Origin: CAZXMB01 sp964641715
GTDB taxonomy: Bacteria; Desulfobacterota; BSN033; UBA1163
Length of the DNA: 29,920 nucleotides
Assembly (NCBI GenBank): GCA_964641715.1
Contig: CAZXMB010000010.1
Coordinates: 1 to 29,920, forward strand
Direction: 5' to 3'
Shown here: positions 1-8,698 of the stretch, piece by piece
How the letters are laid out: each line of letters opens with the position of its first letter
Position numbering within the stretch: the stretch's first letter is position 1
Notes under the pieces: generated by a model
Database searches by the model: none
What the model was told of the DNA's origin: nothing
Seen by the model: the letters and a program-made list of their open reading frames with translations, nothing else
Made by a program: the position numbers and the translations under genes

Positions 1-47
1 TGTAGTTAAGGAAGACGGGTCGGCAGGGTGAAAAGGAATTTTAGAGA

Positions 48-359
48 CTAAAACCCCAATGCAAATAGAAGGGCGGACCTTAACTCTGACAACTTATCGG
101 AATTCAGCATTGTGATCAAAGGACCGATCTTTCCTCTTGAAACCGTTTGAATGTGATCGAGATTTACAGCGCAGTCTTTGGGCATTCCGTCTTCTTTTGT
201 CAGTAATACTTCACTAGGGATATCCCGGATCGTGGACGTGATTGGAGCTACGGTCACCTCACCCAGGAACTCTAATGCGGAATTCCTTGTTAGAATAACA
301 ACTGGCCGATTCTTGTCTGGCTTCGAGAACTTATACCAACGGACTTCTCCTCTTTTCAT
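48..359 (-). CDS. mazF: MazF/PemK-family toxin (endoribonuclease)
   Basis: This 103-residue protein has the MazF/PemK pattern. It begins MKRGEVRWYKF, followed by RPVVILTRN, VTVAPITSTIR, a DC.VNLDHIQTV segment and a C-terminal helix. Family members are small sequence-specific mRNA interferases that arrest growth when freed from their antitoxin. I start it at 359 rather than the upstream in-frame start at 389, because MKRGEV is where the family fold begins and because the ATG then overlaps the antitoxin stop in an ATGA, typical of a translationally coupled pair. It lies downstream of the complex I operon with its own promoter and so is probably an independent module. Length is normal and nothing looks broken. 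Target specificity cannot be read from the sequence. Confidence 0.88.
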   Translation of the reverse strand: MKRGEVRWYKFSKPDKNRPVVILTRNSALEFLGEVTVAPITSTIRDIPSEVLLTKEDGMPKDCAVNLDHIQTVSRGKIGPLITMLNSDKLSELRSALLFALGF

Positions 360-589
360 AGCTCCACCCAAATCTGTTCTGCCTCCCAATCCCCGAACTC
401 TCCACGCTTAACAGGTTTCCGCTTATAGCCCTCACGATGCTTTTGCTCTAATTCGTTCATTCGAACCTCTCGAAGGGCAGTCTTAAGAGCTTGCCTTGTA
501 AATGCAGAGCGAGTTGTACCGAGGCGTTTAGCAACTTTGTCAACGGACGCAATAAGATTCTCATCCAAAGTCATCTGCACTGGCCTCAT
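356..589 (-). CDS. Ribbon-helix-helix (CopG/MazE-like) antitoxin
   Basis: This 77-residue protein has an N-terminal ribbon-helix-helix pattern: a short strand (RPVQMTLDENL) followed by two helices containing the TTRSAFTRQAL turn. A charged C-terminal tail rich in Lys, Arg, Glu and Trp follows, the usual toxin-wrapping part of such antitoxins. It should bind its own promoter as a dimer and neutralise the MazF-type toxin encoded next. Its stop codon overlaps the toxin start by four bases. A GGAGG ribosome site lies just before the ATG (GGAGGTATTATG in the coding sense). The RHH family assignment is firm. Pairing with MazF is inferred from adjacency. Confidence 0.85.
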   Translation of the reverse strand: MRPVQMTLDENLIASVDKVAKRLGTTRSAFTRQALKTALREVRMNELEQKHREGYKRKPVKRGEFGDWEAEQIWVEL

Positions 590-627
590 AATACCTCCTA
601 TTCCAACTAATAGCTATATTTATATTT

Positions 628-656
628 ATGTTAATCCATATCTTTTCAAAAGTCAA
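628..656 (-). promoter_or_regulatory. Sigma-70-like promoter of the toxin-antitoxin pair
   Basis: On the minus strand a TTGACT -35 box (651-656) is separated by 17 bases from TAACAT (628-633). It lies about 40 bases upstream of the antitoxin ATG, in an AT-rich stretch. The hexamers match consensus at five of six and four of six positions. Autoregulation by the RHH antitoxin here is expected but not shown. Confidence 0.55.
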
Positions 657-678
657 ATTAAATCCTCAATTTTTTTAG

Positions 679-750
679 AAAAACGTCGGGAGTATCTGTC
701 TGCCGGCCCCGGTCTCGACCGAGGGCAGGGCAGGCAAGAAATGCCGACGC
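679..750 (-). terminator. Palindromic repeat after nuoN, possible operon terminator
   Basis: The outer arms CGTCGG (684-689) and CCGACG (744-749) enclose a second palindromic core with CTGCC/GGCAG arms and a GGTCTCGACC palindrome. Read on the minus strand, the structure is followed at once by TTTTT (679-683). It could therefore end transcription of the complex I operon. The composition is unlike that of the surrounding DNA and resembles a dispersed intergenic palindrome. Confidence 0.45.
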
Positions 751-775
751 TACACTTCTCTATTAAAATTTGAAA

Positions 776-2227
776 TTACATCAGACCTGCGATCGATCGC
801 TGGGCGAAGGAGAGGACATTCGAGGGAAAGATCCCCATGTAGAGTGTCCCGATCAGGGCGAGGAGGAGGGCGATCACAGAGGCCGGTGAGAATTGAAGAC
901 CCGTGATCTCCCGTTCGGATTCCCTGAAATACATGAGCACCGTGACCCGAAGATAATAATAGACCGAGACGGCACTGTTGAGGACTCCAAGGATGACCAA
1001 CCAGTAGAATTTCGACTTGACCGCCGCGCTGAAGACATAGAACTTGGCCATAAATCCGCCGAGAGGCGGAATGCCTGCCATGGAAAGAAGAAAGATGGTC
1101 ATGGAAGCAGCCAGGAGAGGGTATTTGAACCCGATGCCCGCATAGTCGTTGATCAGGGTATTCTCCTCACCCTTCTTTCCGAGGAGGATGACACAGGTGA
1201 AGGCCCCGAGATTCATGAAGGCATAGGCCATGAGGTAGAAGAGAATCCCCGAAGTCCCCAAATCGTTCCCTGCGACAAAGGCAACCAGAATGTAGCCGGC
1301 ATGGGCAATACTCGAATAGGCCAGCATCCTCTTGATATTGGACTGGGAGATGGCAACGATGTTTCCCACGGTCATCGTGGCCACGGAGAGGAGCCACATG
1401 ATCGAAGTCCAGTCCGGACGAAAACCTGGAAGGGCGGAGAAGAAGACCCTGACCAGGGCTGAAAAACCGGCGGCCTTCACCCCTGTCGCCATAAAGGCGG
1501 TGATGGACGTCGGAGCCCCTTCATAGACATCGGGTGTCCACATATGAAAAGGGACAGAGGCGACTTTAAAACCAAATCCGATGGTGAGAAAGACGAGGCT
1601 CATCATCAGCATGGGATTCTTCAGAAGATTTTTTGAGGCAATGTAAGAGGCGACATCCTTCAGGTAGAGTGAACCCGTGGCCCCGTAGATGAGGGCGATC
1701 CCGTAGAGGAGAAATCCTGTTGCAAAGGCACCCAAGAGAAAGTATTTCAGAGCGGCCTCCACGGACCTTCGGTCTTCTCTCATCATCCCGGCCAGGATGT
1801 AGATGGAGATGGACATGATCTCCAGCCCGAGGAAGATGACGATGAGATGGGTCCCCGAGGCCATCAGCATCATTCCGAGGGTGGCAAAAAGGATCAGGGC
1901 ATAATATTCCCCGAAGGCGATCCCCTCCCTTTCGGTGTATCCGATGGAGATCAAGAGGGTTAAAAAGGCAATGATCAAAAAGGTGACCTTGAAGAAGAGG
2001 GCAAACCCGTCGGAAGTGAACATCCCTTCAAATCCGCTCTTGACCGATCCCATCAGGGGAAGGGTATAGAAGAAGGCGACCACCACCCCGATCAGGCTGA
2101 GGATTCCGAGATACCCCTTCTTCTCCGCTCTGGATGAGAAGACATCCACCAGAAGAACCAGAAACCCGAAGGCGGTGATGATGATCTCCGGTGCAATCAG
2201 ATAAAGGTCAATCTCTGGCAGTTTCAT
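776..2227 (-). CDS. nuoN: NADH-quinone oxidoreductase-like complex I, subunit N (antiporter-like)
   Basis: NuoN is one of three antiporter-like membrane subunits that carry proton channels in the complex I arm. This 483-residue copy has the usual length and about 14 hydrophobic segments. It shows the proton-pathway signature around GFGFKVASVPFHMWTPDVYEGAP, here only cited by its parts FKVASVPFH and TPDVYEGAP, with the conserved buried lysine in FKVAS. SNIKRMLAYSSIAHAGY is the discontinuous-helix region shared with NuoL and NuoM. It is the last gene of the nuo operon, 70 bases after nuoM, with a short palindrome between them. No truncation or odd residues are apparent. Confidence 0.96.
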   Translation of the reverse strand: MKLPEIDLYLIAPEIIITAFGFLVLLVDVFSSRAEKKGYLGILSLIGVVVAFFYTLPLMGSVKSGFEGMFTSDGFALFFKVTFLIIAFLTLLISIGYTEREGIAFGEYYALILFATLGMMLMASGTHLIVIFLGLEIMSISIYILAGMMREDRRSVEAALKYFLLGAFATGFLLYGIALIYGATGSLYLKDVASYIASKNLLKNPMLMMSLVFLTIGFGFKVASVPFHMWTPDVYEGAPTSITAFMATGVKAAGFSALVRVFFSALPGFRPDWTSIMWLLSVATMTVGNIVAISQSNIKRMLAYSSIAHAGYILVAFVAGNDLGTSGILFYLMAYAFMNLGAFTCVILLGKKGEENTLINDYAGIGFKYPLLAASMTIFLLSMAGIPPLGGFMAKFYVFSAAVKSKFYWLVILGVLNSAVSVYYYLRVTVLMYFRESEREITGLQFSPASVIALLLALIGTLYMGIFPSNVLSFAQRSIAGLM

Positions 2228-2254
2228 CTAAAAGCCTCCACTCATTACCTAACA

Positions 2255-2300
2255 AATCCTCCTTCCTCCCCCTTTACTAAAGGGGGAATGAGGGGGATTA
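2255..2300. repeat. C/G-rich intergenic palindrome between nuoM and nuoN
   Basis: TCCCCCTTT (2267-2275) pairs with AAAGGGGGA (2279-2287) around a 3-base loop. Outer AATCC-like and GGGATT-like flanks are also present. The same core occurs between nuoL and nuoM, and a weaker form between nuoJ and nuoI, so this is one family of small dispersed palindromes. Confidence 0.7.
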
Positions 2301-3842
2301 TTTTTTAGCTTCTATCAGCACCTTCGGCGCGGACAGGTTCGCTTTCATCTCAACCCTTCCCTTAAAATCCTTTAAAAACTTTTCCACGCTCATATCCATC
2401 TTGCTGAAGAAAAGCTTGGGATAGATCCCCATCAGGAAGATCATGATCACCATGGGAACGAGGATAATGACCTCCCGCGCATTGAGGTCCTTGAGCCCTT
2501 CATTCTTTGGATTGGTGATCTTTCCAAACATCACCCTCTGGAACATCCAGAGCATATAGGCGGCACCCAGGATCACGCCGGTGGCCGCCAGGACGCCATA
2601 AACGATATTCGATCGGAAGGCCCCGAGCAGGATCAGAAACTCTCCCACGAATCCGTTCGTACTCGGGAGCCCGATGGAGGAGAGGGTGACGATCATGAAG
2701 AAGGTGGCATAGATCGGCATCACCTTCGAGAGCCCTCCAAACTCCGCAATCATCCGTGTGTGGCGCCGTTCATAAATCATCCCGACAATTAAAAAGAGCG
2801 AACCCGTACTGATCCCGTGGTTGAGCATCTGATAGATCGATCCTTCCACCCCTTGGGTATTGAAGGCGAACATCCCGAGCATCACATATCCCAGGTGGCT
2901 GACGCTCGAGAAGGCAACCAGCCTCTTGAGGTCGGGTTGCATCATCGAGACGAGGGCCCCGTAAATAATTCCGATGAGGGCCAGGATCGAGATGAGGGGC
3001 ATGAGGTCATAAGCGGCATTCGGGAAGAGGGGGATGGCGAATCGAATGAACCCATAGGTGCCCATCTTCAGCAGGACCCCTGCGAGGATGACACTTCCGG
3101 CAGTCGGAGCCTCGGTATGGGCATCAGGCAACCAGGTGTGGAAAGGAAACATGGGAACCTTAATGGCAAAGGCCAGGGCAAAGGCCGAAAAAAGCCAGTA
3201 TTGCGTGCCCACGGGAACACCCAGTTTATAGAGCTCAAGGACATCAAAGGTGGCCTTCCCCGTGGCCTTCTGATGGATGAAGTAAAGGGCCAGGATGGCG
3301 ACGAGCATCAATACACTTCCGGCCATGGTGAAGAGGAAGAACTTAATGGCGGCATAGATTCTTCGCTTGGGATCTCCCCAGACACCGATGAGGAGATACA
3401 TCGGGATGAGCATCACCTCCCAGAAGACATAGAAAAGGATGAGGTCCAGGGCAACCAGGGCGCCCACCATCCCTGTCTCAAGAAAAAGGAAGGAGATCAT
3501 ATACTCTTTCACCCTGAAGGTGATCGCTGTCCAGGAACAGAGGATACAGAGGACCGTAAGGAAAGTGGTGAGCAGGACGAGCAGAAGGCTGATCCCGTCG
3601 ACCCCCAACTTGTAACTGACCCCGTAGGATTCAACCCACCACCAATCCTCAACGAATTGCATCGCCGCAGTGGTGGAATCGAAACCGAAGAAGAGGGGCA
3701 GGGAGAAGACAAACTCCACCAGGGCAAAGAATAAGGCCGCCCACCTCAGGGTCTTCTCGCCTTTGATGAAGAGGAGAACAACAGCCCCCAGCAGGGGGAA
3801 GAAGATCAGCAAGGATAAGATGGGAATTCCCAATATTGTCAT
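2298..3842 (-). CDS. nuoM: Complex I subunit M (antiporter-like)
   Basis: NuoM is the second antiporter-like proton-channel subunit of complex I. This 514-residue protein shows the key features: the buried glutamate in FWEVMLIPMYLLIG, the pump lysine in FAIKVPMFPFHTWLPDAH, the TEAPTAGSVILAG loop, and the DLKRLVAFSSVSHLGYV broken helix. Fourteen or so transmembrane helices are expected from the hydrophobic profile. Length matches the family. It follows nuoL with a gap of about 65 bases that holds a C/G palindrome. The last 25 residues form a charged, soluble tail ending in Lys-Lys. Confidence 0.97.
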   Translation of the reverse strand: MTILGIPILSLLIFFPLLGAVVLLFIKGEKTLRWAALFFALVEFVFSLPLFFGFDSTTAAMQFVEDWWWVESYGVSYKLGVDGISLLLVLLTTFLTVLCILCSWTAITFRVKEYMISFLFLETGMVGALVALDLILFYVFWEVMLIPMYLLIGVWGDPKRRIYAAIKFFLFTMAGSVLMLVAILALYFIHQKATGKATFDVLELYKLGVPVGTQYWLFSAFALAFAIKVPMFPFHTWLPDAHTEAPTAGSVILAGVLLKMGTYGFIRFAIPLFPNAAYDLMPLISILALIGIIYGALVSMMQPDLKRLVAFSSVSHLGYVMLGMFAFNTQGVEGSIYQMLNHGISTGSLFLIVGMIYERRHTRMIAEFGGLSKVMPIYATFFMIVTLSSIGLPSTNGFVGEFLILLGAFRSNIVYGVLAATGVILGAAYMLWMFQRVMFGKITNPKNEGLKDLNAREVIILVPMVIMIFLMGIYPKLFFSKMDMSVEKFLKDFKGRVEMKANLSAPKVLIEAKK

Positions 3843-3860
3843 GAAACGGACTCCTTCTTC

Positions 3861-3908
3861 TTTAATCCCCCCACCCCCCCTTTATGAAAGGGGGAAGAAG
3901 GAGGGATT
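3861..3908. repeat. C/G-rich intergenic palindrome between nuoL and nuoM
   Basis: CCCCCTTT (3876-3883) and AAAGGGGG (3887-3894) form an 8-bp stem around a 3-base loop. An outer AATCCC/GGGATT pair (3864-3869 and 3903-3908) closes it. This is the same family as the palindrome at 2255-2300. Confidence 0.7.
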
Positions 3909-5897
3909 TTAATAAAAAATGGCACGCAAGAGATAGTAGATGACCAGAATCAATCCTCCGATGACCATCGAAAAGGCATAGTTCTGGACCAATCCGGTCT
4001 GCATCCTCCTCATCACACCTGAGAGCCAGCCAATGAGGTAGGCGATGCCATTGACCGTCCCATCGATGATCAATTCATCGAATCCTCTCCAGAGGCCGGT
4101 CCCCAATCTCTTGAGGGAGTTGATGAAGAGAATTTCATAAAGTTCGTCCACATAATATTTATGGAAGACCAGTTGGTAGAGGCCCTTCTGCCTCTCCGCC
4201 AAAAGCTTGGGTAATGCCGGATTCTTGATATAGAAAAGATAGGCGATCCCGATCCCGATCAGGGCAATGGCCACAGAGAGTGCCATCATCAAGAGTTCGA
4301 GGATGGCGGAGTGCCCCCCCGTCTCCCCCCCTGATGCCCAGGCCTGAGCAATCAGGGAGATCCCGGCATGGGCCTTCGAAGGCTCTGCGCCTCCGACCAC
4401 GGGTGCTAAAAATTCATGGATGTGATTCGCTCCACCCAGGACATGGGGAACCCCTACATATCCGCCGATGATCGAGAGTATGGCAAGAATCATCAGCGGG
4501 ACGGTCATCATCCTGGGGGATTCATGGATGTGGTGAGCGACATGGGGATCTACCCTGGACTCACCGAAGAAGGTCATAAACAGGGCCCGGAACATATAGA
4601 AGGCCGTCATCCCGGCCGCCACCGCAGCCACCAGCCAGAGCAGGAAATGACCATGGGAGCTGGAGAAGGCCTGCCAGAGGATCTCATCCTTGCTGAAGAA
4701 TCCGGAGAGTCCGGGGACACCTGCAATGGCGAGGGTGGCGATGAAGAAGGTCCAGAAGGTGACGGGGATCTTCTTTCTCAGGGCCCCCATCTTTCTCATA
4801 TCCAGCTCTCCGCTCATGGCATGCATCACACTCCCTGCTCCGAGAAAGAGGAGCCCTTTGAAAAACGCATGGGTCATGAGGTGAAATATTCCCGCGCTGT
4901 AGGCTCCTACCCCTACCCCAAGGAACATATAACCCAACTGACTGATCGTTGAATAGGCGAGTACCTTCTTGATATCGTTCTGACAGAATCCGATGGAAGC
5001 AGTATAGATGGCCGTGACCACCCCGACAATGGCAATGATCGCCATGGAGAGAGGCGCCATACTGTAAAGAACATTGCAACGGGCAACCATATAGACCCCT
5101 GCGGTCACCATCGTAGCGGCATGAATCAGGGAACTGACCGGTGTTGGACCTTCCATGGCATCGGGAAGCCAGACATAGAGAGGGATCTGTGCCGATTTTC
5201 CGCAGGCCCCCACAAAGAACAGAATGGTGATGGCGGTGACGGTGGTACTGTCCAGCTTGGCGGCATTGGAAAAGACCTCGGTGAAGTCAAGGGTCCAGAT
5301 CCCATGTTTCCCTAAACTGGTAAAGAGGAGAAACATTCCGAGGATGAAACCGAAGTCCCCCACCCGGTTGACGACGAATGCCTTCTTTCCTGCATTGGAG
5401 GCGGAATCCTTTTCAAACCAGAAACCGATCAGGAGATAGGAACAGAGGCCGACCCCTTCCCATCCCACAAACATCAACAGGAAGTTATTGGCCAGGATGA
5501 GGTTGAGCATCATGAAGACAAAGAGGTTGAGATAGGCGAAGTATCGAATGTAACCGGAATCATCATGCATATAGCCGACGGAGTAGATGTGAATAAAGAA
5601 GCTGACGCCAGTCACCACCAGTGCCATCAGGATGGAGAGGGGATCGATCTGGTAGCCGATCACGGTCTGGAAGGAGCCTGAGACGACCCAGTCGAAGAGG
5701 ACCTTCTCGAAGAGCCGTTCCGAAGGGGGCCTCCTGATGAGCTCCAAGAAGATGAGAATGGAGGTGAGAAAGGCGAGCCCGATGGCGGAGGGGCCCACCC
5801 AACTGACAGCTTTCCTTCCCAGGCGTCTCCCGAATAGACCGTTGAGGGTAAATCCGATCGCCGGAAATAGAGGGATCAACCAGACATACTCAAGCAT
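3909..5897 (-). CDS. nuoL: Complex I subunit L (antiporter-like, distal)
   Basis: NuoL is the distal proton-channel subunit, with a long lateral helix that runs along the membrane arm. This 662-residue protein has normal length. It shows FVGWEGVGLCSYLLIGFWF with the conserved glutamate, ACGKSAQIPLYVWLPDAM with the pump lysine, the EGPTPVSSLIHAATMV loop, and DIKKVLAYSTISQLGYMF. The C-terminal third (from about residue 540) holds further helices and an amphipathic stretch fitting the lateral helix and its final anchoring helix. It is flanked by intergenic repeats on both sides. No anomalies are seen. Confidence 0.97.
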   Translation of the reverse strand: MLEYVWLIPLFPAIGFTLNGLFGRRLGRKAVSWVGPSAIGLAFLTSILIFLELIRRPPSERLFEKVLFDWVVSGSFQTVIGYQIDPLSILMALVVTGVSFFIHIYSVGYMHDDSGYIRYFAYLNLFVFMMLNLILANNFLLMFVGWEGVGLCSYLLIGFWFEKDSASNAGKKAFVVNRVGDFGFILGMFLLFTSLGKHGIWTLDFTEVFSNAAKLDSTTVTAITILFFVGACGKSAQIPLYVWLPDAMEGPTPVSSLIHAATMVTAGVYMVARCNVLYSMAPLSMAIIAIVGVVTAIYTASIGFCQNDIKKVLAYSTISQLGYMFLGVGVGAYSAGIFHLMTHAFFKGLLFLGAGSVMHAMSGELDMRKMGALRKKIPVTFWTFFIATLAIAGVPGLSGFFSKDEILWQAFSSSHGHFLLWLVAAVAAGMTAFYMFRALFMTFFGESRVDPHVAHHIHESPRMMTVPLMILAILSIIGGYVGVPHVLGGANHIHEFLAPVVGGAEPSKAHAGISLIAQAWASGGETGGHSAILELLMMALSVAIALIGIGIAYLFYIKNPALPKLLAERQKGLYQLVFHKYYVDELYEILFINSLKRLGTGLWRGFDELIIDGTVNGIAYLIGWLSGVMRRMQTGLVQNYAFSMVIGGLILVIYYLLRAIFY

Positions 5898-5902
5898 GTA
5901 TG

Positions 5903-5983
5903 ACTCCTCTCATCATTGCGGATTTTGGGTTGCGGATTTCGGAATTTTATTCCTCATCCCGCATTCTGCATTCCGCAATTGGG
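5903..5983. repeat. TGCGGATTTCGG-type intergenic repeat between nuoK and nuoL
   Basis: This gap consists of short iterated words such as TTGCGGATTT, ATTCTGCATTCCGCAATT and the self-complementary GGAATTTTATTCC. It resembles low-complexity palindromic spacer repeats seen at several other intergenic sites in this window. No gene is visible. Confidence 0.5.
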
Positions 5984-6298
5984 TTACCACTTCAAGAGAT
6001 TGATTTCATCCACATTGATGGTCTCTCTCGAACGATAGATCATCACAAAGATCGCCAATCCCACCGCCGCCTCCGCCGCGGCCACGGCCATGACAAAGAA
6101 GGCGAAGAGAACTCCCTCGATCGATTGGAGAAAACGGGACAGGGTGATGAAGGTGAGATTGACCGAATTGAGCATCAATTCAATGCACATGAAGACCACA
6201 ATGGCATTGCGCCGGGTGAGTGCCCCAACCACTCCGATCGTAAAGAGGATGGCGCTCAAAACCAAATATAGAGCCGGAGGAACAGATGGTATTGTCAT
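5984..6298 (-). CDS. nuoK: Complex I subunit K
   Basis: NuoK is a small membrane subunit with three helices and two buried glutamates that link the quinone site to the antiporter subunits. The 104-residue product contains RRNAIVVFMCIELMLNSVN and FFVMAVAAAEAAVGLAIFV, the two glutamate-bearing helices of the family. A GTG start 12 bases upstream is possible. I choose the ATG at 6298 because AGGG lies five bases before it and because MTIPSVPP gives the usual family length. The preceding gap of about 65 bases to nuoJ contains short direct repeats. Confidence 0.95.
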   Translation of the reverse strand: MTIPSVPPALYLVLSAILFTIGVVGALTRRNAIVVFMCIELMLNSVNLTFITLSRFLQSIEGVLFAFFVMAVAAAEAAVGLAIFVMIYRSRETINVDEINLLKW

Positions 6299-6309
6299 AA
6301 GTACCCTCA

Positions 6310-6363
6310 CAAAACAGTCATTGTTTCATTGTTCATCGTCCATTGTTCATGGTTCATCGTTCC
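6310..6363. repeat. ATTGTTCAT direct-repeat spacer between nuoJ and nuoK
   Basis: The spacer contains ATTGTTCATCGT and ATTGTTCATGGT (about 6329-6357), with further TTCAT words. It is short, simple and non-coding. Confidence 0.45.
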
Positions 6364-6891
6364 CTAACTCCTCTTTTTACTCAGGATCACCGCACCGATG
6401 ATAGCCGTAACCAGAAGGACCGAAATAATCTCAAAGGGAAAGAGATACTGGGTGAAGAGGGCCTCACCCACCGCCTTCACATTGGCGCTCATCTTCTCCG
6501 GAGTATAAGAACCGGCCTTCCCCTTCAGGGAGGTCGCCGCCAGTGAATAGATGAGCCCGAAGAGAAAGAGGACAGCGAGCACACTTCCGATCACCTTGGA
6601 ATAGAAGAGCTTCAGCCCGGACCGGAGCTCCTCTTCCAGATCGAGAAGCATGATGACGAAGACGATGAGCATGACAATGGCACCCGCATAGACAATGACC
6701 TGGATAATGGCGATGAACTGACTTTGAAGCAGGAGGTAGAGCACCGCCACACAGAGAAAATTCAGTACCAGGAAGAGTGCGCTGTGAATCGGATTCTTTC
6801 GGGTGATCAAGAGCAAGGAGGCGAGGATGGAAGTAAAGGCCATCCCCAGGAAGACCAGCCACTGAAGTATCGTCCCAATATTTTCAGTCAT
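6364..6891 (-). CDS. nuoJ: Complex I subunit J
   Basis: NuoJ is a five-helix membrane subunit whose third helix changes shape during the catalytic cycle. The 175-residue product carries NPIHSALFLVLNFLCVAVLYLLL and, in that helix, QVIVYAGAIVMLIVFVIMLLDL, both diagnostic for the family. I start it at 6891 because AGGAG lies eight bases upstream and MTENIGTI begins the first helix. An in-frame start at 6924 falls inside the C/G palindrome and would add residues not seen in the family. The C-terminal end (IGAVILSKKRS) is typical. Confidence 0.95.
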   Translation of the reverse strand: MTENIGTILQWLVFLGMAFTSILASLLLITRKNPIHSALFLVLNFLCVAVLYLLLQSQFIAIIQVIVYAGAIVMLIVFVIMLLDLEEELRSGLKLFYSKVIGSVLAVLFLFGLIYSLAATSLKGKAGSYTPEKMSANVKAVGEALFTQYLFPFEIISVLLVTAIIGAVILSKKRS

Positions 6892-6904
6892 CCTATTTAC
6901 TCCT

Positions 6905-7012
6905 AATGATAAATCCCCCTTCATCCCCCCTTACAAAAGGGGGAAAAAGTTTTCTCCTCCCTTTGGCAAAGCCTGCCTGCCGACAGGCAGGGGAGGCGGA
7001 AAGGGATTTGAA
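6905..7012. repeat. Composite palindromic repeat between nuoI and nuoJ
   Basis: A CCCCCTT...AAGGGGG core (about 6924-6943) is followed by a different palindrome, CCTGCCTG (6972-6979) and CAGGCAGG (6984-6991) around a 4-base loop. Two repeat families therefore sit side by side in one 120-base gap. Confidence 0.65.
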
Positions 7013-7426
7013 TTACGGGTTGACTTTCTTCTCCTCCAGGAGTCTTTCGGTAGTCATGAGGTAGACCTTCCGGTTGTTCTCCACCCATTCATAATTCTTT
7101 CCCAGGAAGATCGCCTTGACCGGACAGGCCTCCTCACAGTAACCGCAGAAGATACATCTCGAAGCATCCAGTTCATAAGTGAGCGGGTAGCGCTTCCCCT
7201 CGTCATCCTCTGCCGTCTCAATCGTGATGCACTGAGAGGGACAGACCGCCATGCAGAGCCCGCAACCCACACACTTTGTTTTTCCTTTTTCATCGGGCTC
7301 AAAATATTGAACTCCCCTCCATCGTTTTGCTGGAGGGATCTTCTCTTCCGGGTACTGGGTGGTAATAGGTTTGGAGAAGAACCGGCTTAATGTCAGCCCC
7401 AGGCCTTTCAATAATGGAAGTATCAT
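7013..7426 (-). CDS. nuoI: Complex I subunit I (2x[4Fe-4S] ferredoxin-like)
   Basis: NuoI carries clusters N6a and N6b, which pass electrons from NuoG to NuoB. The 137-residue protein has two complete motifs, CVGCGLCMAVCP (about residue 52) and CIFCGYCEEACP (about residue 91). The N-terminus (LLKGLGLTLSRFF) forms the membrane-surface helix, and RWRGVQYFEPDE follows. It is somewhat shorter than many NuoI proteins, but all eight cysteines are present. It lies between nuoH and nuoJ, the standard order. Confidence 0.95.
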   Translation of the reverse strand: MILPLLKGLGLTLSRFFSKPITTQYPEEKIPPAKRWRGVQYFEPDEKGKTKCVGCGLCMAVCPSQCITIETAEDDEGKRYPLTYELDASRCIFCGYCEEACPVKAIFLGKNYEWVENNRKVYLMTTERLLEEKKVNP

Positions 7427-7479
7427 CTTTCGCTCCGTCCACTCATCTTCAAAAAAGGAGTTTCGTCAAGGAGATCCCC

Positions 7480-7605
7480 TCCTGAATAACCCATGACCAA
7501 GAACCAAACACCAGATAAGCTCCAATCATCAATCATCCAATTGGGTCATTGGAGTTTTGTTATCATTTGATTATTGGAATTTGGTCATTGGTTATTGATC
7601 TCCTT
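7480..7605. repeat. TTGGTCATTGG-type intergenic repeat between nuoH and nuoI
   Basis: The gap is filled with variants of one word: ATTGGGTCATTGGAGTTT, ATTGGAATTTGGTCATTGGTTATTG, and complementary CCAATCATC forms. This gives overlapping direct and inverted repeats. No coding sequence is seen. Confidence 0.6.
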
Positions 7606-7609
7606 TCTA

Positions 7610-8629
7610 TCACCCTTTCAACGAGACGACCAATCCGGTGATCAAGAGATTGATCAGTGTTAAAGGAAGAAGAATCTTCCAGCCAAACTTCATGATCTGA
7701 TCATAGCGGAGCCTCGGGAAGGTCCCCCTCTGCCAGATGAAGAAAAAGCAGAAGACAAAGACCTTTCCGGCAAACCAGACCACACCCGGAATGAAATCAA
7801 GAAATCGGAAAGGGGGTTGCCATCCGCCCCAGAAGAGGGTCACGGCAACGGCCGCTATCGTGATGGTATGAATGTATTCTGCCATGAAAAAGAGAGCGAA
7901 CTTCATACTGCTGTATTCAATGTTAAACCCGCAGGCCAGCTCTGCCTCTGCCTCAGGCATATCAAAGGGGGTTCGGTTGATCTCCGCCAGGCCACAGATA
8001 ATATAAAAGACAAAGGCAGCAGGCTGATACCAGATATTCCAGTTCCAGAATCCCCCTGACTGATGGTTGACGATCTCCGTAAGCCTCAGGCTCTGGGAAA
8101 GGATGATGACACCGATAACGCAGAGCCCGAGGGCCACTTCATAACTGATCATCTGGGCTGCGGCCCGGAGGGAACCGATCAGACCATATTTATTTCCAGA
8201 GGACCATCCCCCTAAAACGATTCCAAACTCACCGAGGGAGGCAATGGCAAAGATATAGAGCAATCCGATGTCAATATCCGCTATCCGAAGCCTGACGACC
8301 CAGTCTGTCCCGGGAACGGTGAACTGATTTCCAAAGGGAATCACGGCGAAAAGGCTGATGGCCGATATAACGGAGATCATTGGGGCGAGGACGAAGACCG
8401 CCTTATCAGACCTGCCCGGCACGAGGTCCTCTTTAAAGAAAGCCTTGACACCGTCGGAAAAAGGTTGAAGCAATCCGAATGGCCCACAACGATTGGGACC
8501 AAAACGAACCTGAATGTGTCCTAAAACCTTCCGTTCCAGCCAGACCATATAACAGAAGGAAAGCATCAAACAGGCAAAGACCGCAATACATTTTACAATC
8601 ATTTCTATGAGAAGATATAAGAGTTGCAT
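7610..8629 (-). CDS. nuoH: Complex I subunit H
   Basis: NuoH joins the peripheral and membrane arms and forms much of the quinone chamber. The 339-residue protein has eight or so membrane helices. It shows WLERKVLGHIQVRFGPNRCGPFGLLQP near the N-terminus (conserved charged loop), GWSSGNKYGLIGSLRAAAQMISYE in the middle, and NRTPFDMPEAEAELACGFN, the acidic E-channel loop. All these are strongly conserved family landmarks. Length is normal. It follows nuoG after about 70 bases. Confidence 0.97.
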   Translation of the reverse strand: MQLLYLLIEMIVKCIAVFACLMLSFCYMVWLERKVLGHIQVRFGPNRCGPFGLLQPFSDGVKAFFKEDLVPGRSDKAVFVLAPMISVISAISLFAVIPFGNQFTVPGTDWVVRLRIADIDIGLLYIFAIASLGEFGIVLGGWSSGNKYGLIGSLRAAAQMISYEVALGLCVIGVIILSQSLRLTEIVNHQSGGFWNWNIWYQPAAFVFYIICGLAEINRTPFDMPEAEAELACGFNIEYSSMKFALFFMAEYIHTITIAAVAVTLFWGGWQPPFRFLDFIPGVVWFAGKVFVFCFFFIWQRGTFPRLRYDQIMKFGWKILLPLTLINLLITGLVVSLKG

Positions 8630-8698
8630 CCTGCTTCTCCTCTATGGAAGCCCCACAGCGCAGTGTTTCTGAAACAGTATAATCGCCTAATGCTCCAA

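Noticed and set aside
2817..3734. Long plus-strand open frame opposite nuoM
   Set aside because: It is the antisense shadow of a well-conserved membrane protein gene. Its composition (Asp, Glu, His, Gly) is typical of such shadows.
7480..7605. CRISPR-like array
   Set aside because: The repeated words are short, variable and overlapping, without regular spacers.
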